Positions 61,154 through 64,000 of a stretch of 64,000 bases of DNA are shown here, piece after piece. The position numbers were made by a program, and so were the translations under genes. Source of the DNA: Sphingomonas sp. J315 (lineage in GTDB: Bacteria > Pseudomonadota > Alphaproteobacteria > Sphingomonadales > Sphingomonadaceae); assembly GCF_024666595.1 (NCBI RefSeq), contig NZ_CP088296.1:3710501-3774500 (forward strand), read 5' to 3'. Within the stretch, counting starts at the first letter, position 1. Each line of letters begins with the position of its first letter. The notes under the pieces are model-generated. The model saw only the letters and a list, made by a program, of their open reading frames with translations. It did not search any database and was not told where the DNA came from.

Positions 61154-62446
61154 ATGAGTACCGGATTTGACCGCGACCCCGATGAATTCGCACGGGGCGC
61201 GCGGGCGATCGTCGTCTATCCTGACCTTGGCGGATCGAGCCGCGATGCCGACGCGCGTCTGGAGGAGACCGCTGGCCTTGCGCTCGCGATCGGCGTCGAG
61301 GTGGTCGAGCGCGTCGCGCTGCGCATCCGCGCGGCCAAGCCGGGCACGCTGATCGGATCGGGGCAGGTCGACGCGCTGGCCGCGACGGTGCGCGATCGCG
61401 AACTCACCCTGGCGGTGTTCGACGCGGCGCTGACTCCTGTGCAGCAGCGCAATCTGGAGACCGCGCTTGGCTGCAAGGTCATCGACCGCACCGGCCTGAT
61501 CCTCGAGATCTTTGGCGAGCGTGCGCGCACCGCCGAGGGGCGGTTGCAGGTCGAGCTCGCGCATCTGGACTATCAGGCGGGGCGACTGGTGCGCAGCTGG
61601 ACCCATCTTGAGCGCCAGCGCGGCGGCTTCGGCTTCCTTGGTGGTCCCGGCGAAACCCAGATCGAGGCTGACCGCCGCCTGATCCGCGACCGCATGGCGC
61701 GGTTGAAGCGCGAGCTCGATTCGGTGAGCCGCACGCGCGGGCTGCATCGCGAGCGGCGGCAGCGTGCGCCATGGCCGGTGATCGCGCTGGTCGGCTATAC
61801 CAATGCCGGAAAATCCACGCTGTTCAATCGCTTGACCGGCGCTGACGTCATGGCGGAAAATCTGCTGTTCGCGACGCTCGATCCGACGTTGCGGCAGATC
61901 TCGCTGCCAGGCATCGACAAGGCCATCCTGTCGGACACGGTCGGATTCGTCTCCGAACTGCCGACCCAGCTGGTCGCGGCGTTCAAAGCGACGCTGGAGG
62001 AAGTGGTGTCGGCGGACCTGCTGATCCATGTCCGCGACATCGCGCATCCCGACAGCGAGGCGCAGCGCGACGATGTCGAATCGGTGCTCAAGGATATCGG
62101 CGTCGCGCCGGAGACGCCGCGGTTCGAGGCGTGGAACAAGCTCGACCTGCTCGACGAGGAGCGGCGCGCGGAGGTGCTGGCAGAGGCGGCCAAGCGCGAC
62201 GATGTGCTGGCGGTGTCGGCGCTGAGCGAGGAAGGGGTCGATTCGCTGATTGACCGCGTCGCCGCGCGGCTGACGCTGGGGCATCGCCGCTATCGCGTGA
62301 CGCTGGCTGCCGGAGATGGGGCAGGCGCGGCGTGGCTGCACCAGCATGGCGAGGTAGTCGATCACTGGATCGACGGCGAAACCGCGATCTACGAAGTCCG
62401 CATGGCACCCAAGGACCATGAACGGTTCGAGGTCCGCAACGGATGA
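61154..62446 (+). CDS. hflX: Ribosome-splitting GTPase HflX
   Basis: The protein has 430 residues. N-terminal HflX domain (AKPGTLIGSGQVDALAATVR), helical linker (GGPGETQIEADRRLIRDRMA), then GTPase motifs ALVGYTNAGKSTLFNRLTG (G1), DTVGFVSELPTQLVAAFKAT (G3) and WNKLD (G4). It rescues stalled ribosomes by splitting 70S. It overlaps the cyclophilin gene by 4 bases. Confidence 0.96.
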   Translation: MSTGFDRDPDEFARGARAIVVYPDLGGSSRDADARLEETAGLALAIGVEVVERVALRIRAAKPGTLIGSGQVDALAATVRDRELTLAVFDAALTPVQQRNLETALGCKVIDRTGLILEIFGERARTAEGRLQVELAHLDYQAGRLVRSWTHLERQRGGFGFLGGPGETQIEADRRLIRDRMARLKRELDSVSRTRGLHRERRQRAPWPVIALVGYTNAGKSTLFNRLTGADVMAENLLFATLDPTLRQISLPGIDKAILSDTVGFVSELPTQLVAAFKATLEEVVSADLLIHVRDIAHPDSEAQRDDVESVLKDIGVAPETPRFEAWNKLDLLDEERRAEVLAEAAKRDDVLAVSALSEEGVDSLIDRVAARLTLGHRRYRVTLAAGDGAGAAWLHQHGEVVDHWIDGETAIYEVRMAPKDHERFEVRNG

Positions 62447-63099
62447 GTTTACGGCGTGGGGTGTTGCTGGGTTTCGCGGCCATGCTGCTCGTCTCTGCCG
62501 GGCCGGCGGCGAACGAGCCGCCGATCGTGCGGGTGCGGCTGGTGACCAGTGCGGGCAGCATCGTCGTGGCGCTCGATGCGAAGCGCGCGCCGCTGACGGT
62601 CGCCAACTTCCTGCGCTACGTCGATGACGGGCGGCTGGAAGGCACGCATTTCTATCGCGCGGCGCGGCGCAAGGGCGACCCGAAGCAGGGCTTCGTCCAG
62701 GGCGGGATCGGCACCGACGCGCGGCGCATCCTGCCATCTGTGCCGCTGGAGCCGACCAGCAGGACCGGCATCAAGCATCTGAGCGGCACGATTTCCATGG
62801 CGCGATCGGTGGATCCCAATTCGGCGCACGGCAATTTTTCGATCATGGTGGGCGACAATCCGACGCTCGACGCGCGGCCGGGCAAGCTCGGCTATGCCGC
62901 GTTCGGGCGGGTGATCGGCGGAATGGATGTGGTTCGCAAGATGCTGGCGATGCCGACCGGGGGCGGGCGAGAGGAGATGCGGGGGCAGATGATCGTGGAG
63001 CGGGTGCGTATCCAGCGCGCCGAGCGGTTGGACGGAAAGGCCAAGCCGACCGGACGCCCCAAGCCGTGGCTGATTCAGCTGCCCTGGCGCAAGGATTAG
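62443..63099 (+). CDS. Periplasmic peptidylprolyl isomerase (cyclophilin)
   Basis: The product has 218 residues. Signal peptide MSLRRGVLLGFAAMLLVSAG, then the cyclophilin barrel: VRVRLVTSAGSIVVALDAKR, APLTVANFLRYVDDGRLEGT, HFYRA, and GFVQGGIG. It catalyses proline isomerisation in exported proteins. The C-terminal basic tail (KAKPTGRPKPWLIQLPWRKD) is typical of sphingomonad members. Confidence 0.92.
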   Translation: MSLRRGVLLGFAAMLLVSAGPAANEPPIVRVRLVTSAGSIVVALDAKRAPLTVANFLRYVDDGRLEGTHFYRAARRKGDPKQGFVQGGIGTDARRILPSVPLEPTSRTGIKHLSGTISMARSVDPNSAHGNFSIMVGDNPTLDARPGKLGYAAFGRVIGGMDVVRKMLAMPTGGGREEMRGQMIVERVRIQRAERLDGKAKPTGRPKPWLIQLPWRKD

Positions 63100-63182
63100 A
63101 GTCCGGGACGAACCGTCCGTAATTTCACCTAAAGATCGTGCGGCGACTTGCTGCGATGCAGCATCGTTGCCATATTGTCGCA

Positions 63183-63533
63183 ATGGAAACCGAGAAGGGG
63201 GCGGAGTCGCCGCCCAACCCAACGCCCATCGTGCTGGAGGGGATCGTCAGGCAGAAATGCATGAACGCGATCTACAATCGCACGCGCATGGTGCTCGCGC
63301 CGCACATTCTCTATACACGCGGCGGATTGCTTTACGTGGACGCACAGGTGATTTCGCGCGATTTCGTGATCCCGCGCGAAGAGAAATTCGGAACGTTCAA
63401 GGTGGACGGACTCAGGAACCTGGCGCTGACCGAGCGCGATTTCGCAATCAGCCGGTTATTCCTGCCCGAATCCGAGAAATATGCCGGCACCACGTTGATG
63501 GTGGTGGAGCCGCAGGCCGCTTCGGCGATCTGA
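63183..63533 (+). CDS. WYL-like hypothetical protein
   Basis: The product has 116 residues from ATG 63183 (GTG 63138 possible). The segment RTRMVLAPHILYTRGGLLYV and PREEKFGTFKVDGLRNLALT resembles the ligand-binding part of WYL-type proteins without a DNA-binding domain. The role is unknown. It stands between the cyclophilin and mazG genes. Confidence 0.65.
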   Translation: METEKGAESPPNPTPIVLEGIVRQKCMNAIYNRTRMVLAPHILYTRGGLLYVDAQVISRDFVIPREEKFGTFKVDGLRNLALTERDFAISRLFLPESEKYAGTTLMVVEPQAASAI

Positions 63534-63548
63534 CCGACACCCGTTGGA

Positions 63549-63566
63549 CCTGAGCTTGTCGAAGGG
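63549..63566. repeat. Dispersed CTGAGCTTGTCGAAGG-type repeat
   Basis: The unit CCTGAGCTTGTCGAAGGG between the convergent WYL-like gene and mazG is a short motif widely scattered in sphingomonad intergenic DNA. Here it is a single copy. Confidence 0.55.
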
Positions 63567-63600
63567 GGGTACGCTCAGCGCAACCGGACATTCGGGCCGT

Positions 63601-64000
63601 TCACTCGGCGGATTTGACCGCGACCCAGAGGTCTTCCTGTTCATCCAGCGACAGGCCGGCGAACGCGTCGCCCGCCTTTGCCTCCATCGCGCGGAAGCGG
63701 CGTTCGAACTTGGCGTTGGCGGCGCGCAGGGCGGCTTCGGGATCGATGCCCAGCTTGCGCGACCAGTTGACCATGGCGAATAGCAGGTCGCCGATCTCCT
63801 CTGCGCGGTGATCGTCGCTCGTCGCGGTTTCAACCTCGGCCAGTTCCTCGTCGATCTTGGCGCGGGCATCGGCCGGGTCGGTCCAGTCGAAACCGGTCCG
63901 CGCGGCGCGCTTCTGCAGCTTTTCGGCGCGGGTGAGGGCGGGGAGGCCGATCGCGACTCCGTCGAGCGTACCGCGCGTCCCCTTGCTCCCCCGCTCTTCG
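63601..64000 (-). CDS. mazG: Nucleoside triphosphate pyrophosphohydrolase MazG, partial
   Basis: The stop is TGA at 63601-63603, and the frame runs off the right edge with 132 codons visible. RAEKLQKRAARTGFDW, KIDEELAEVETATS, AEEIGDLLFAMVNWSRKLGI and AANAKFERRF form the C-terminal MazG domain with its ExxE and ExxD metal-binding residues. It hydrolyses non-canonical or excess NTPs. It is convergent with the WYL-like gene. Confidence 0.93.
   Translation of the reverse strand, partial: EERGSKGTRGTLDGVAIGLPALTRAEKLQKRAARTGFDWTDPADARAKIDEELAEVETATSDDHRAEEIGDLLFAMVNWSRKLGIDPEAALRAANAKFERRFRAMEAKAGDAFAGLSLDEQEDLWVAVKSAE

Noticed and set aside
60977..62737. 586-residue reading frame opposite hflX
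   Set aside because: Shadow ORF; HflX on the other strand has all GTPase motifs.

Overview
The window looks like an alphaproteobacterium of the Sphingomonas group. It is GC-rich throughout. The right half has gene sets and orders typical of sphingomonads: dusB-ntrB-ntrC-ntrY-ntrX followed by an hfq that encodes two Sm domains in tandem, then hflX, a cyclophilin and mazG; a fused ispDF; and a DUF2794 gene beside cysE. No rRNA, intact tRNA or CRISPR array was seen.

Positions 1 to about 34710 are an integrated prophage-like element that is already under way at the left edge. Its integrase (33352-34548, minus) lies at the right boundary, next to what looks like the 3' end and terminator of an RNA gene (34691-34758). 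From right to left on the minus strand come integrase, an unknown gene, an AlpA/excisionase-like protein, small early genes, a CHC2/Toprim primase, a RepA-type ATPase, an HGG-motif protein, and then podovirus-type internal virion proteins (gp13-like, gp14-like, an M23-peptidase protein and a protein of about 2070 residues with an HETGH zincin motif). Terminase, portal, capsid and tail-tube genes are absent exactly where the HGG-motif gene abuts the gp13-like gene, so the element looks like a deletion derivative. A KAP-family NTPase sits inverted between the virion genes. Farther left are accessory genes: SRAP peptidase, secreted nuclease, HNH proteins, several small membrane proteins, a pair of large overlapping tyrosine recombinases, an XRE repressor beside three evenly spaced operators, and a PD-(D/E)XK nuclease coupled to a protein with ADP-ribosyltransferase-like motifs.

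Positions 34863-64000 are chromosomal housekeeping DNA. They include an MFS transporter, pgsA-moaD-moaE, oxyR, an SDR and divergent AraC regulator, ahpC and ahpF, a TSUP transporter divergent from cysE, acylphosphatase, a chemoreceptor, beta-carbonic anhydrase, lipA-ratA, an ispDF-small ORF-secreted protein-cinA operon, an HPF/RaiA-like protein, dusB, both Ntr two-component pairs, a Gdx/SugE exporter, hfq-hflX, a periplasmic cyclophilin and mazG (cut by the right edge).

Six reading-frame breaks (polyvalent virion protein, gp14-like gene, ahpF, chemoreceptor, and two in ispF) all fall in runs of G/C or in a GC dinucleotide tract. Because ispF should be essential, uncorrected sequencing indels are a better explanation than gene decay. 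Corrected readings are given in the entries.
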